From Lachnospiraceae bacterium UBA1753 (GTDB lineage: Bacteria > Bacillota > Clostridia > Lachnospirales > Lachnospiraceae): a DNA stretch of 21,402 bases. The notes below the pieces were generated by a model that searched no databases, had not been told where the DNA came from, and worked only from the letters and a program-made list of their open reading frames with translations. The stretch spans positions 8,719-30,120 of the forward strand of contig DCHL01000186.1 in the NCBI GenBank assembly GCA_002317595.1, read 5' to 3'. This document shows positions 6,851-15,321 of this stretch, one piece after another (within the stretch, counting starts at the first letter, position 1; each line of letters begins with the position of its first letter). A program made the translations under genes and the position numbers.

Positions 6851-8677
6851 CTATTCAACCAGTGTCAGGCTTGAGATGTCGGGCCTTATGGACATGGAGA
6901 AGTTTGTGTAATACACAACAAAGCCTGGCTTTGCTCCGCCGGGCTTTTTTACGTTCTTTCGCTGCAGGTAATCTACCTCGACAAGAGTCTGGTCCCTGCC
7001 CTGCGAGTAGTAGGCTGCAAGTGCGGCCGCCTCCTCGTAGACTTTATCTGGCATCTCGCCTCCGCCGGGAGCCTGGTTCTTTACTATGACATGGCTTCCG
7101 TGCAGCTTCTTGGCATGAAACCACCAGTCGCCGCCTGTGGCAAACTTAAAGGTGAGTTCATCGTTCTGAAGATTATTTTTTCCTACATACATATCATACC
7201 CGTCAGAGGAGATGTAGTGGAGCGGCTGGCTGGTTATCTTGACCTTCTTCTGGCTGTTCTTTCCCTTGTTGCCAGGGCCGTTCTTAATATTTACCTTCTT
7301 CTTGATGTAGCCGGTCTGCTCGAGCTCAAGGCGAATCTGCACAAGGTCTTCTTCGCGGAGTGCAATGTCAAGGCTTGTCAGGATGGAAGAGAGATGTTCG
7401 ATCTCAGACTGAGTCTGCTCGATGAGTTCTGTCACCGCTTCCTGGGTTCTCTTAAGCTTCTGGTATTTGTCGAAATACTTCCTGCCATTCTCCTGCGGTG
7501 TAAGGGTTGGATCGAGCGGAATGGTGATATTCTCATTTGTGTAGTAGTTGAGTGCCTCCATTGACTTGGCTCCGCTCTCAACCCCGTATCCGTAGGCGTT
7601 GATGAGCTCGCCCCACACTCTGAACTTATCCTTCTTTTCTGTATCCTTAAGCTGCCTGGTCTGCAGGTCAAGCTTCTTGACGTTGCGCTCTAGGGCTGTG
7701 GTAACGACGCGTCTTAAATCAGCTGAACGCTGGCGGATTCTGGTCACAAGGTTCTTGCGTGCGTAGTATGTCTCTAGGAGCTGTGAGATACTGTCAAAGG
7801 CCTGGCTCTTACGGTCCTCGTACATTGTGAGGTGAAGGGCAGAGAAGTCCAGGGGAACTGCGCTGAAGGGGATGCCTTCTGTGTCTGCACTTATGTCGTA
7901 GATTATCTCGGGCGAGAAGTCCCTGTTCCTGATTGCGGAGATTACGCGGCCATATTTTTTGAAAATATTATCTCGCTGAATCTCGGACAGTGAAGCTGTG
8001 CCCATCTCTCCGTCGGCGCCGGCGCAGAATACTATCTCCTGAGCCATGAGAGGAGAGAAGCCTGTGATGCTGGTGTAGATTGCCTTGGCAGTACTTACTG
8101 GCTTCTGGAGCACTGTTTCATCAAACTCCTCGAAGGTTATGTCAGATGAGAGCGGGTCCATCTTCTCCATTGTATTAGGGATAAAGTACTCCCTGCCGGG
8201 AAGGACCTCGCGGACTGATGACACAAGACCTGAGATATGCTTGATTGCATCAAGTATGAAGAGGCTGCCATCTCGCTCCTCGCAGAATATTATGTTGGAG
8301 TGCTTGCCCATGAGCTCCAGTATCAGTGTCTTGCTGCACAGATCGCCCATTTCATTTAAATGCTCGACATCCATCATGATGATTCGCTCAAGTCCGGGCT
8401 GGCGCACTGCGGTAATCCTGCCTGACTGGAGGTGCTTGCGAAGAAGCATGCAGAAGCCGGGCGCGTTGGGTGGAGCCTGCTTATTGCTCTCAGTGAGGAA
8501 GGCCAGTGGAAGTGACGCGTCGGCAGAGAGCAGCAGTCGCTGCTGGCCTGCGGGTGTCTTAACTGTGATGATAAGCTCATCAGCCTCTGGCTGGATTATT
8601 TTGGATATTCTTCCTTCCTTTAATTTATCTGTCAGTTCTGCGACAAGCGCAGACACTGTAATACCGTCAAATGCCAT
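6851..8677 (-). CDS. rqcH: NFACT-family ribosome quality control protein (RqcH/Rqc2, FbpA-like)
   Basis: 608 aa. RqcH binds stalled 50S-nascent chain-tRNA complexes and directs C-terminal alanine tailing for degradation. The N-terminal NFACT-N domain begins MAFDGITVSALVAEL and contains NAPGFCMLLRKHL (about 71-83) and LILELMGKHSNIIF. The middle (about 290-450) is helical with long charged coiled-coil arms. A Lys/Gly/Asn-rich loop precedes the C-terminal NFACT-R domain with D-W-W-F-H-A-K at about 517-523 and GSHVIVKN. The DR pair known to be essential in Bacillus subtilis RqcH (D97 R98) reads E97 R98 here. The start is preceded on the minus strand by GGAGAAA. The gene stands alone, convergent to lytTR and divergent from the C1 protease. 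The older name is fibronectin-binding protein; intracellular function is more likely because there is no signal peptide. Confidence 0.92.
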   Translation of the reverse strand: MAFDGITVSALVAELTDKLKEGRISKIIQPEADELIITVKTPAGQQRLLLSADASLPLAFLTESNKQAPPNAPGFCMLLRKHLQSGRITAVRQPGLERIIMMDVEHLNEMGDLCSKTLILELMGKHSNIIFCEERDGSLFILDAIKHISGLVSSVREVLPGREYFIPNTMEKMDPLSSDITFEEFDETVLQKPVSTAKAIYTSITGFSPLMAQEIVFCAGADGEMGTASLSEIQRDNIFKKYGRVISAIRNRDFSPEIIYDISADTEGIPFSAVPLDFSALHLTMYEDRKSQAFDSISQLLETYYARKNLVTRIRQRSADLRRVVTTALERNVKKLDLQTRQLKDTEKKDKFRVWGELINAYGYGVESGAKSMEALNYYTNENITIPLDPTLTPQENGRKYFDKYQKLKRTQEAVTELIEQTQSEIEHLSSILTSLDIALREEDLVQIRLELEQTGYIKKKVNIKNGPGNKGKNSQKKVKITSQPLHYISSDGYDMYVGKNNLQNDELTFKFATGGDWWFHAKKLHGSHVIVKNQAPGGGEMPDKVYEEAAALAAYYSQGRDQTLVEVDYLQRKNVKKPGGAKPGFVVYYTNFSMSIRPDISSLTLVE

Positions 8678-8763
8678 ATTTTTTCTCCATGTAATTAATC
8701 AATTACCATACTATACCACAAGCGTGGGCGTTGTGCGAGAGCAGATGGATGTTGTGAAAAATA

Positions 8764-8793
8764 TTGACTATACAGTGCAAAAGTTCGTATAAT
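8764..8793 (+). promoter_or_regulatory. Sigma-A promoter abutting the C1 protease start codon
   Basis: TTGACT (8764-8769), an 18-nt spacer and a perfect TATAAT (8788-8793). The ATG of the protease is at 8803, only 9 nt after the -10 box, so the transcript would start about 2-5 nt before the ATG. Confidence 0.75.
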
Positions 8794-8802
8794 AAAAGCA
8801 CT

Positions 8803-11541
8803 ATGATTAAAAGCAGATTTTTGAAAAACAGAATAGCTTTTATGCTTGCAGCAGTACTTTCGCTGGGGATGACTGTCACGCAGCCAGCTTCTATGATGGC
8901 GGCACCAGGAACAGTGGCTGGGGCAATCGAGAATGCCGAGAATACTGCGGCTGACGCGGTTGAGAATATAGAAGGGTTCGCTTCAGGGGATGGAGAGGGA
9001 ACCATTATTTTTGAGAATCTTGATGAAGCGCCTTGGGTTCCGGAGGATGCCTTCGATGGTGAGGATGAGTCTGCTACGGGAGCAGATTACACATCTAAGT
9101 CTTATGTACCTGAGGGAATCGCAGGTGGAACGGACGCCAATTACAACACTAGGGCAAAGAATCAGGGAGCGTATGTGCTTACAGTTAGTGCTGACGGAAC
9201 AGTCACCAAGAGGACTAAGGCATATCTCAATGAGACCTGTTGGTCATTCGGTTCGCTCAGTGCTTTTGAGGCCAATGCCAATCTCAAGGCTGGAAGGCAG
9301 GGAGCAGCGCTTGATTCTCCGGATTTATCAGAGAGAGCGCTTGTCTATTTCACCTATAATAATGACTTTGGCTCCAGCGACCTTGCCCAGAGGGATCCTC
9401 TCAGGACTGAGAAGAAGACCTATGGTCCACTTATGAAGGATAAGAATTATCTTACCATCGCTGTTTCATCTACTTCGGATGAGGCCAAGGTTCCGGCTAC
9501 AATAGAGCAGGATTTTGCTTTTGGCGGTGCGCCGCAGTTTGCCATGGACACACTTGCCCTTGGGGTGGGACCCTCTGATGAATCGCTCGCTCCATATTCT
9601 GAAAGCGTTTCAACTAACTCAAGTGACCCGGCGCTTAAGCGTAATCTGGAAGCTGTGGCTTCTACAGCAAAGTTTGCTTCGGATTACTATCTGACCTCTG
9701 GAAGATATATTGATATGGCTCAGAAGGACCTCGTTAAGAAGATGGTTCTCAAGTATGGCTCTGTGGTTTCGACTTTTTATTATGAAAGTGCCAGCATGGT
9801 AAGCGGCAATGTAATAAGAAATGGAGTTAGCCATAAGGAGTACCTGTACAATAAGGAAACCCAGAGCACCAACCATACACTTGTTATTGTTGGCTGGGAT
9901 GACGAGCTGGCATGGACAGTTAAGGGAAGTGACGGAACGGAAACTACCATTACAGGGGCCTGGCTCTGCAAGAACAGTTATGGCGAGGACTGGACGATAG
10001 ATGGACTTAAGTGCCCCAGTGATAATGGATACTTCTGGGTTTCGTATAAGACAACTGACAAGAAGACTTCTAACAGCTCAGGTGTGACAACCAGAAAGGG
10101 ATACACCTTTGAGGTTGAGAAGAAGGACGATGGTGCGGGAATAGTCAGCAACCGCCAGTATCAGTATGATGGTTCTGCATTTAATGCGGAAATGACTCAG
10201 GGTATTTCCTATGCCAACATCTACACGGCAGCAGACACCACGGGTACTGCAAATTCAGAGTATTTAAGGTCTGTCATGGTCAAGATGGCGACTCCTGGTT
10301 CGATTTATTCAGTCCAGCTCTACGAGAATCCTGGACTTAACACAAAGAAGAAATTTGATCCCACAACTGGAACTCCACTTCTTGCAAAGCCTGTCTGGGG
10401 CGAGGTCGAAGCAGCAGGATATTACACACTTGACCTAGGACGCGGTGTTAAGGTAAAGAGCGGTTCGAAGGTTGCGGTTGTTGTCAATCTCTATAGGAAG
10501 AAGGTCACTGATGATGAGCCTGCAATATTCGGAGGCATATCGGGCAGTTATAAGATGACTGTTCTCCCGGATGGCAAGGTTATAAAGGCTAATTCTAAGC
10601 TCAGCAGTGGAACTGAGTGTACAATCGGATTTTTTAAGTGTGCTAACAGTTCCGCGAAGGAATGCAGTTATTATCTGACTTCAGATGGTCTCTGGCATGA
10701 TTTCTATTCTGAGTCAACAGGAGCACCCCGAATCAAGCTGAGGACCGTGCTTTCATCTGCTGACGAGGCATACGTAAGTCCTTCGTCTGACGAAGTAATT
10801 GAACATTATGAGAAGAGTCCTGCAAAGCCTGAACTCCCTGATGAGCCACTTATATCAATTGTCAGCGAGAAGAAACAGTCAGGTTCGACAAGGATTTATG
10901 TCGGGCAGCATGCGCGAATTACAGTTCCTGATGGTGAGAGTGATGCGGTGTGGACGTCCTCAAAGCCGCAGTATGTTACCGTTGATGACAATGGATATGT
11001 AACAGGAATCAAGAAGGGCAAGTCCGTTATTACAGCCCGCGTTGACGGCGTGGAATATAAGCATACGGTTGTGGTCAGGAATCCATTCATGGTTTCCAAG
11101 ACAATAAGAAGCAATGTGACCGAGAACTGGACTCCGCTAATTAACGGCGGCAAGTTCCAGACCAAGGAGTGGACGTCATCGAAGCCTGCGGTAGTTGAGA
11201 TAGACCCTGTCACAGGCCGATACAAGGCACTGAAGAGGGGTACTTCAATTATTACCGTGACCATGCCGAGTAACAGGCTTAGGACCAAGGTTATTGTCCC
11301 TGCTCTTAAGCTTAAGCGAAATAAGATGGTGATGGCTCCTGAGGCAGATGAGAGACAGATTCTGTTCACGACGACATTGTTCAGTGACCCGACCTTTGAG
11401 TCCAGCGATGAGAATGTGGCGACGGTCGACGAGGAGGGCGTTGTCCATGCCGAGGGAAATGGCAAGGCAATAATCACGGTCACTGTTGAAGGAACAACAC
11501 TTAGGTGCAAAATAACTGTTAAGGGTTTTGAGGTGGAATAA
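8803..11541 (+). CDS. Secreted papain-like (C1) cysteine protease with lectin-like region and Big_2-like repeats
   Basis: 912 aa. ATG 8803 gives a signal peptide (MIKSRFLKNR, hydrophobic AFMLAAVLSLGM, cleavage near MMA|APG). The upstream TTG at 8764 is the promoter -35. Catalytic parts: KNQGAYV with the oxyanion Gln121, NETCWSFGSLSAFEAN with Cys146, NHTLVIVGWDD with His358, and WLCKNSYGEDW with Asn391. Residues about 450-580 resemble the lectin-like domain often found after clostridial C1 domains (QYQYDGSAFN, VKMATPGSIYSVQLYENPG). The C-terminus (about 683-912) holds three Big_2-like Ig folds (WTSSKPQYVTVDDNGYVTG; WTSSKPAVVEIDPVTG; FESSDENVATVDEEGVV). There is no LPXTG or SLH anchor. The role is probably degradation or processing of proteins outside the cell; the substrate is unknown. 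It lies 3 nt before yicC, so its promoter may also feed yicC-gmk-rpoZ. No Shine-Dalgarno is seen. Confidence 0.9.
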   Translation: MIKSRFLKNRIAFMLAAVLSLGMTVTQPASMMAAPGTVAGAIENAENTAADAVENIEGFASGDGEGTIIFENLDEAPWVPEDAFDGEDESATGADYTSKSYVPEGIAGGTDANYNTRAKNQGAYVLTVSADGTVTKRTKAYLNETCWSFGSLSAFEANANLKAGRQGAALDSPDLSERALVYFTYNNDFGSSDLAQRDPLRTEKKTYGPLMKDKNYLTIAVSSTSDEAKVPATIEQDFAFGGAPQFAMDTLALGVGPSDESLAPYSESVSTNSSDPALKRNLEAVASTAKFASDYYLTSGRYIDMAQKDLVKKMVLKYGSVVSTFYYESASMVSGNVIRNGVSHKEYLYNKETQSTNHTLVIVGWDDELAWTVKGSDGTETTITGAWLCKNSYGEDWTIDGLKCPSDNGYFWVSYKTTDKKTSNSSGVTTRKGYTFEVEKKDDGAGIVSNRQYQYDGSAFNAEMTQGISYANIYTAADTTGTANSEYLRSVMVKMATPGSIYSVQLYENPGLNTKKKFDPTTGTPLLAKPVWGEVEAAGYYTLDLGRGVKVKSGSKVAVVVNLYRKKVTDDEPAIFGGISGSYKMTVLPDGKVIKANSKLSSGTECTIGFFKCANSSAKECSYYLTSDGLWHDFYSESTGAPRIKLRTVLSSADEAYVSPSSDEVIEHYEKSPAKPELPDEPLISIVSEKKQSGSTRIYVGQHARITVPDGESDAVWTSSKPQYVTVDDNGYVTGIKKGKSVITARVDGVEYKHTVVVRNPFMVSKTIRSNVTENWTPLINGGKFQTKEWTSSKPAVVEIDPVTGRYKALKRGTSIITVTMPSNRLRTKVIVPALKLKRNKMVMAPEADERQILFTTTLFSDPTFESSDENVATVDEEGVVHAEGNGKAIITVTVEGTTLRCKITVKGFEVE

Positions 11542-11544
11542 GAC

Positions 11545-12423
11545 ATGGTTAAAAGTATGACTGGCTTTGGTAGAGGGGAAGCCTCTGACAAGGCCCGCAA
11601 AATCACGGTTGAGATGAAGTCGGTTAATCACAGATATCTTGACCTGGGTGTGAAGACGCCAAAGAAGCTGGCAATGTTTGAATCCAATATCAGAGAGGTT
11701 CTTAAAGAGTATGCCGAGCGAGGCAAGGTTGATGTGTACATCACCTACGAAGTGCTCGACGAGGCTGAGGGTTCAGTTCATTATAACAGGCAGATTGCCA
11801 AGGAATACCTGGCATACATGAAGGAGATGGCCGAGGAATTTGGTCTTGATAATGACATCCGTGTATCGTCTCTTTCAAGATTTCCTGATGTGTTCTCGCT
11901 GGAAGAGGCTGAAATCGACGAGGAAGAGGTCTGGAAGACTCTTGAGACTGCGTTCAGGGCTGCCTGCTCACAGTTTGTTGAAGCCCGCTCGCGTGAGGGC
12001 GAGAAGCTGAAGAATGATCTTCTTGACAAGCTTAATATAATGAGAAAGGATGTTGCACTCATCGAGGAGCGTTCACCGCAGATTGTTGCTGAATACAGGG
12101 AGAAGCTCAGGAATAAGGTTGAGGAGCTTCTTGGCGACACCCAGATTGAGGAGAGCCGTCTTGTGACTGAAGTCACAATTTTTGCTGACAAGGTGGCAGT
12201 TGACGAGGAAATCGTGCGTCTCAAGGCCCACATTGATGCGATGGAGCGTGAGCTTAAGAAGGATGGTGCTGTTGGAAGGAAGCTTGATTTCCTTGCACAG
12301 GAGATGAACCGTGAAGCAAATACGACGCTTTCTAAGGCGAACGACCTTACACTGTCAGATGTTGCAATAGAGCTTAAGACTCTTATTGAAAAAATAAGAG
12401 AGCAGATTCAGAATCTGGAATAG
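11545..12423 (+). CDS. yicC: YicC/YloC-family endoribonuclease
   Basis: 292 aa, the usual family length. The N-terminus MVKSMTGFGRGEA is the family signature. The C-terminus has the conserved KLDFLAQEMNREANTTLSKAND block (split by family as EMNRE-NT--SK) before a final helix. YicC proteins are endoribonucleases linked to small-RNA turnover and stationary-phase stress. The ribosome site GAGGTGGA lies inside the end of the preceding protease gene, and the gap is 3 nt. gmk follows after 7 nt. In many Firmicutes a remA (DUF370) gene stands between yicC and gmk; it is absent here. Confidence 0.94.
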   Translation: MVKSMTGFGRGEASDKARKITVEMKSVNHRYLDLGVKTPKKLAMFESNIREVLKEYAERGKVDVYITYEVLDEAEGSVHYNRQIAKEYLAYMKEMAEEFGLDNDIRVSSLSRFPDVFSLEEAEIDEEEVWKTLETAFRAACSQFVEARSREGEKLKNDLLDKLNIMRKDVALIEERSPQIVAEYREKLRNKVEELLGDTQIEESRLVTEVTIFADKVAVDEEIVRLKAHIDAMERELKKDGAVGRKLDFLAQEMNREANTTLSKANDLTLSDVAIELKTLIEKIREQIQNLE

Positions 12424-12430
12424 GAGCGAA

Positions 12431-13057
12431 ATGGATAAGCACGGACATTTAATTGTAGTATCGGGATTCGCAGGAACCGGTAAGGGAACGCTGATGAAGC
12501 TTCTGCTCGAGCGTTATGATGATTATGTGCTCTCAGTGTCTGCAACGACCCGCGCACCCCGTGAGGGAGAGCAGGATGGTGTTCATTATTTTTTCAAGAC
12601 AAAGGAAGAATTTGAACAGATGATTGCGGCTGGTGAGCTACTCGAGCATGCTCAGTATGTGGGTAATTACTACGGAACGCCCAAGGCATTTGTCGACGCC
12701 AAGAAAGCCGAAGGCCGTGATGTGATTCTTGAGATTGAGATTCAGGGCGCCCTTAATATAAAGGCCGAGTACCCTGATGCAATCCTTCTCTTTGTTGTCC
12801 CGCCCAGCGCCCAGGTACTCAGGCAGAGGCTTGAAGGCAGAGGGACCGAGACCCAGGAGGTCATTGAGCAGAGACTTAAGCGTGCCTGCGAGGAGGCAGA
12901 GGGCATAGAGAATTACGATTACATTATCGTAAATGATGACCTTGATGTCTGTGTTGAGCAGATGCACCAGATAATAAAGGCTGCGCATTTTTCGCCGCTT
13001 CGCCGCAGGGAATTCCTCAACCAGTTGAGACAGGGTTTGCAGGATTTCAAAAAATAG
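12431..13057 (+). CDS. gmk: Guanylate kinase
   Basis: 208 aa, normal length. It phosphorylates GMP to GDP with ATP in purine nucleotide synthesis. The P-loop GFAGTGKGT (12-20) differs slightly from the usual GPSGxGKGT but keeps all glycines, Lys and Thr. The GMP-binding block SVSATTRAPREGEQDGVHYFF (described at residues about 36-56) and EHAQYVGNYYGTP are intact, as is EIEIQGALNIK. AGGAG at 12423-12427 overlaps the end of yicC and is 4 nt from the ATG. It is followed by rpoZ after 47 nt. Confidence 0.96.
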   Translation: MDKHGHLIVVSGFAGTGKGTLMKLLLERYDDYVLSVSATTRAPREGEQDGVHYFFKTKEEFEQMIAAGELLEHAQYVGNYYGTPKAFVDAKKAEGRDVILEIEIQGALNIKAEYPDAILLFVVPPSAQVLRQRLEGRGTETQEVIEQRLKRACEEAEGIENYDYIIVNDDLDVCVEQMHQIIKAAHFSPLRRREFLNQLRQGLQDFKK

Positions 13058-13064
13058 GTAATAA

Positions 13065-13078
13065 TAACATTAATGTTA
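13065..13078. repeat. 14-bp perfect palindrome TAACATTAATGTTA
   Basis: A complete self-complementary sequence in the 47-bp gmk-rpoZ gap, 15 nt before the rpoZ ribosome site. It has the form of a dimer-protein operator, but A/T-rich palindromes of this size can occur by chance. Confidence 0.35.
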
Positions 13079-13104
13079 ATGATAAAAGAAAAAGGAGATT
13101 AGAC

Positions 13105-13362
13105 ATGTTACACCCTTCATATTCAGATCTTATGGACGTAGTTAACAGCGGGGCTGAGGATTCAGAGCATCCCGTAGTAAACAGCAGATATTCAATCGTT
13201 CTTGCAACAGCAAAGAGAGCACGCCAGCTTGTTGACGGCGCACAGCCACTCGTTGATGAGGCTGTTAAGGATGGCAAGCCCAAGAAGGCTCTTTCAATCG
13301 CAGTTGAAGAAGTTAATTCAGGAACAGTTAAGATCCTTTCAGAGGACGATACAGAGGAATAG
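13105..13362 (+). CDS. rpoZ: RNA polymerase omega subunit
   Basis: 85 aa. Omega assists folding and assembly of beta-prime. The family core is clear: LHPSYSDLM at the start, NSRYSIVLATAKRARQLVDG (omega's N-R-Y-x-x-V-x-x-x-A-K-R-A-R-Q motif) and KKALSIAVEEVNSGTVKIL. The acidic tail is SEDDTEE. GGAG at 13094-13097 lies seven nt before the ATG. It is downstream of gmk, its typical place in Firmicutes, and ends seven nt before a terminator-like hairpin. Confidence 0.95.
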   Translation: MLHPSYSDLMDVVNSGAEDSEHPVVNSRYSIVLATAKRARQLVDGAQPLVDEAVKDGKPKKALSIAVEEVNSGTVKILSEDDTEE

Positions 13363-13368
13363 TTTGAT

Positions 13369-13394
13369 GGGGGCTTTTGACAGGCCCCCTTTTT
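13369..13394 (+). terminator. Intrinsic terminator between rpoZ and rimO
   Basis: GGGGGC (13369-13374) pairs with GCCCCC (13384-13389), with a nine-nt loop and five T at 13390-13394. It starts seven nt after the rpoZ stop and ends nine nt before the rimO ATG. Confidence 0.8.
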
Positions 13395-13403
13395 CAGATT
13401 TTT

Positions 13404-14729
13404 ATGGAAAAAATATTATTTATCTCTCTTGGCTGTGATAAGAACCTTGTTGATTCCGAGCAGATGATCGGTCTGCTTTCTGAAAATGGATACGAGTTCA
13501 CTGACGATGAGAATGAGGCAGATGTTATTGTTGTCAATTCCTGCTGCTTCATCGGGGATGCCAAGGAAGAGAGTATTAACACAATTATACAGATGGGACA
13601 GCTCAAGGAGACTGGCAGGCTCAAGGGACTTATCGTAACTGGATGCCTTGCGCAGCGCTATGCATCCGAGATACAGGAGGATATCCCAGAAGTTGACGCC
13701 ATATTAGGTACAACGGCCTTTGATGATATTCTTGAGTGCGTGAATAATGTGCTTTCTGGCAACAGGAACTTTGAGACCAAGGACATCAACCGACTTACCT
13801 ATCTGAAGGGACACCGCGCTGTAACTACAGGCGGTCACTATGCGTATCTCAAGATTTCTGATGGCTGTGACAAGCGATGTACATACTGCATCATTCCCAA
13901 GGTGAGAGGCTCACACCGCTCAGTGCCCATGGAGACGCTTCTTGAGGATGCAGCGGCTCTTGCTGAGCAGGGGGTGAAGGAACTCATCCTTGTTGCACAG
14001 GAGACCACGGTGTACGGCAAGGATCTGTACGGCGAGAAGAAGCTTCCTGAGCTTCTTGGCAAACTGTCAGACATTGACGGTATCGAGTGGATCAGAATTC
14101 TCTACTGTTACCCAGAGGAGATTACAGAGGAACTGATTGCAGCAATCCGAGATAACAGTAAGGTATGCCACTATTTGGATATTCCCATCCAGAGTGCTTC
14201 TGATAATATCCTTAAGAAGATGGGACGCCGAACCAATCAGGCGGACCTTAGAAGAATCATCGGAAGACTTCGCGAGGAGATTCCGGATATTGCGCTTCGT
14301 ACTACCCTTATTTCAGGATTCCCTGGAGAGACTGACGAGGAGCACGAAGAGACCTGTGAATTTGTCAATGAGATAGAATTTGACAGGCTTGGAGTGTTTA
14401 CATATTCGCCTGAAGAAGGTACAAGGGCATTTGATTTTCCCGACCAGATTGATGAGGACACAAAGCTTGACAGACAGGCCGAACTCATGGAACTCCAGCA
14501 GGAGATTGCCTTTGAGAAGGCTGAGAGTCTCAAGGGTACCGAGCTGCTTGCATTCGTCGAGGGCAAGGTTGCCGATGAGGACGCATATGTGGCAAGGACC
14601 TACAGGGATGCCCCTGGCGTGGATGGCCTTCTGTTCATTAACACAACAGAGAATCTCATGACGGGAGATTTTGCAAGGGTAAGGGTTACTGGTTCCTATG
14701 AGTATGACCTCATTGGGGAACTTATTTAG
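13404..14729 (+). CDS. rimO: Ribosomal protein S12 methylthiotransferase RimO
   Basis: 441 aa. A radical SAM enzyme with two iron-sulfur clusters that methylthiolates an aspartate of ribosomal protein S12. The N-terminal UPF0004 domain supplies Cys11 (SLGCDKNLVDSE, diagnostic of RimO rather than MiaB), Cys47 (VVNSC) and Cys81 (VTGCLAQRY). The radical SAM motif C-x3-C-x2-C is Cys155, Cys159 and Cys162 (GCDKRCTYCIIP). A TRAM domain ends the protein (about 375-441, GTELLAFVEGKV...YEYDLIGELI). ATG 13404 fits the family N-terminus. An in-frame TTG at 13377 lies within the terminator. No Shine-Dalgarno precedes 13404; the upstream bases are the terminator's T-rich tail. pgsA follows after 52 nt. 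Confidence 0.96.
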   Translation: MEKILFISLGCDKNLVDSEQMIGLLSENGYEFTDDENEADVIVVNSCCFIGDAKEESINTIIQMGQLKETGRLKGLIVTGCLAQRYASEIQEDIPEVDAILGTTAFDDILECVNNVLSGNRNFETKDINRLTYLKGHRAVTTGGHYAYLKISDGCDKRCTYCIIPKVRGSHRSVPMETLLEDAAALAEQGVKELILVAQETTVYGKDLYGEKKLPELLGKLSDIDGIEWIRILYCYPEEITEELIAAIRDNSKVCHYLDIPIQSASDNILKKMGRRTNQADLRRIIGRLREEIPDIALRTTLISGFPGETDEEHEETCEFVNEIEFDRLGVFTYSPEEGTRAFDFPDQIDEDTKLDRQAELMELQQEIAFEKAESLKGTELLAFVEGKVADEDAYVARTYRDAPGVDGLLFINTTENLMTGDFARVRVTGSYEYDLIGELI

Positions 14730-14781
14730 AATGAGAAACTGCGTGAAGCTGTATATTTTTTCCGCAGAAATGTGAGGTAAT

Positions 14782-15321
14782 ATGAATCTGCCTAACAAAT
14801 TAACGGTATTAAGGGTTATAATGATACCCTTTTACGTATTTTTTCAAATGACAAATGTCCTTGGGGACAATACAAAGTGGGTTGCTTTTGCGATTTTCGT
14901 CGTGGCTTCGCTAACGGATTTACTTGATGGAAAAATTGCGAGAAAATACAATCTGGTGACAAACTTCGGTAAGTTCATGGACCCTTTGGCTGACAAGCTT
15001 CTTGTGTGTTCTGCACTTATCTGTTTTGTGGAGCTTGGTGCCCTGCGCGCCTGGGTTGTAATCATTATTGTTGCAAGAGAATTCATCATAAGTGGATTCC
15101 GTCTTGTGGCGGCTGAGCAGGGAACTGTAATTGCAGCAAGCTACTGGGGCAAGTTCAAGACTACCTTCCAGATGCTGATGATTATCCTGCTTATTATTGA
15201 TATTGAGAAGCTTTATTTTATATCATCAATTGTTACTTTGATAGCTGTTGCACTCACTGTCATTTCGCTTGTCGATTACCTCAAGAAGAACTGGCAGGTT
15301 ATGGCAAAGGGAGGCTTTTAA
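14782..15321 (+). CDS. pgsA: CDP-diacylglycerol-glycerol-3-phosphate 3-phosphatidyltransferase
   Basis: 179 aa membrane enzyme that makes phosphatidylglycerol phosphate, the committed step to phosphatidylglycerol and cardiolipin. The CDP-alcohol phosphotransferase motif D-G-x2-A-R-x8-G-x3-D-x3-D is complete (Asp49, Gly50, Ala53, Arg54, Gly63, Asp67, Asp71). The opening MNLPNKLTVLRVIMIPFYV is typical of PgsA. About five to six membrane segments. GAGG at about 14772 precedes the ATG. Its stop codon is immediately followed by the cinA ATG, so the two are translationally linked. Confidence 0.95.
   Translation: MNLPNKLTVLRVIMIPFYVFFQMTNVLGDNTKWVAFAIFVVASLTDLLDGKIARKYNLVTNFGKFMDPLADKLLVCSALICFVELGALRAWVVIIIVAREFIISGFRLVAAEQGTVIAASYWGKFKTTFQMLMIILLIIDIEKLYFISSIVTLIAVALTVISLVDYLKKNWQVMAKGGF

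Noticed and set aside
7091..7564. 157-codon plus-strand frame
   Set aside because: Shadow of the rqcH gene on the opposite strand, with no family features.
8710..8715. TATAGT on the minus strand as the rqcH -10
   Set aside because: No -35-like hexamer at 16-18 nt; left unannotated.
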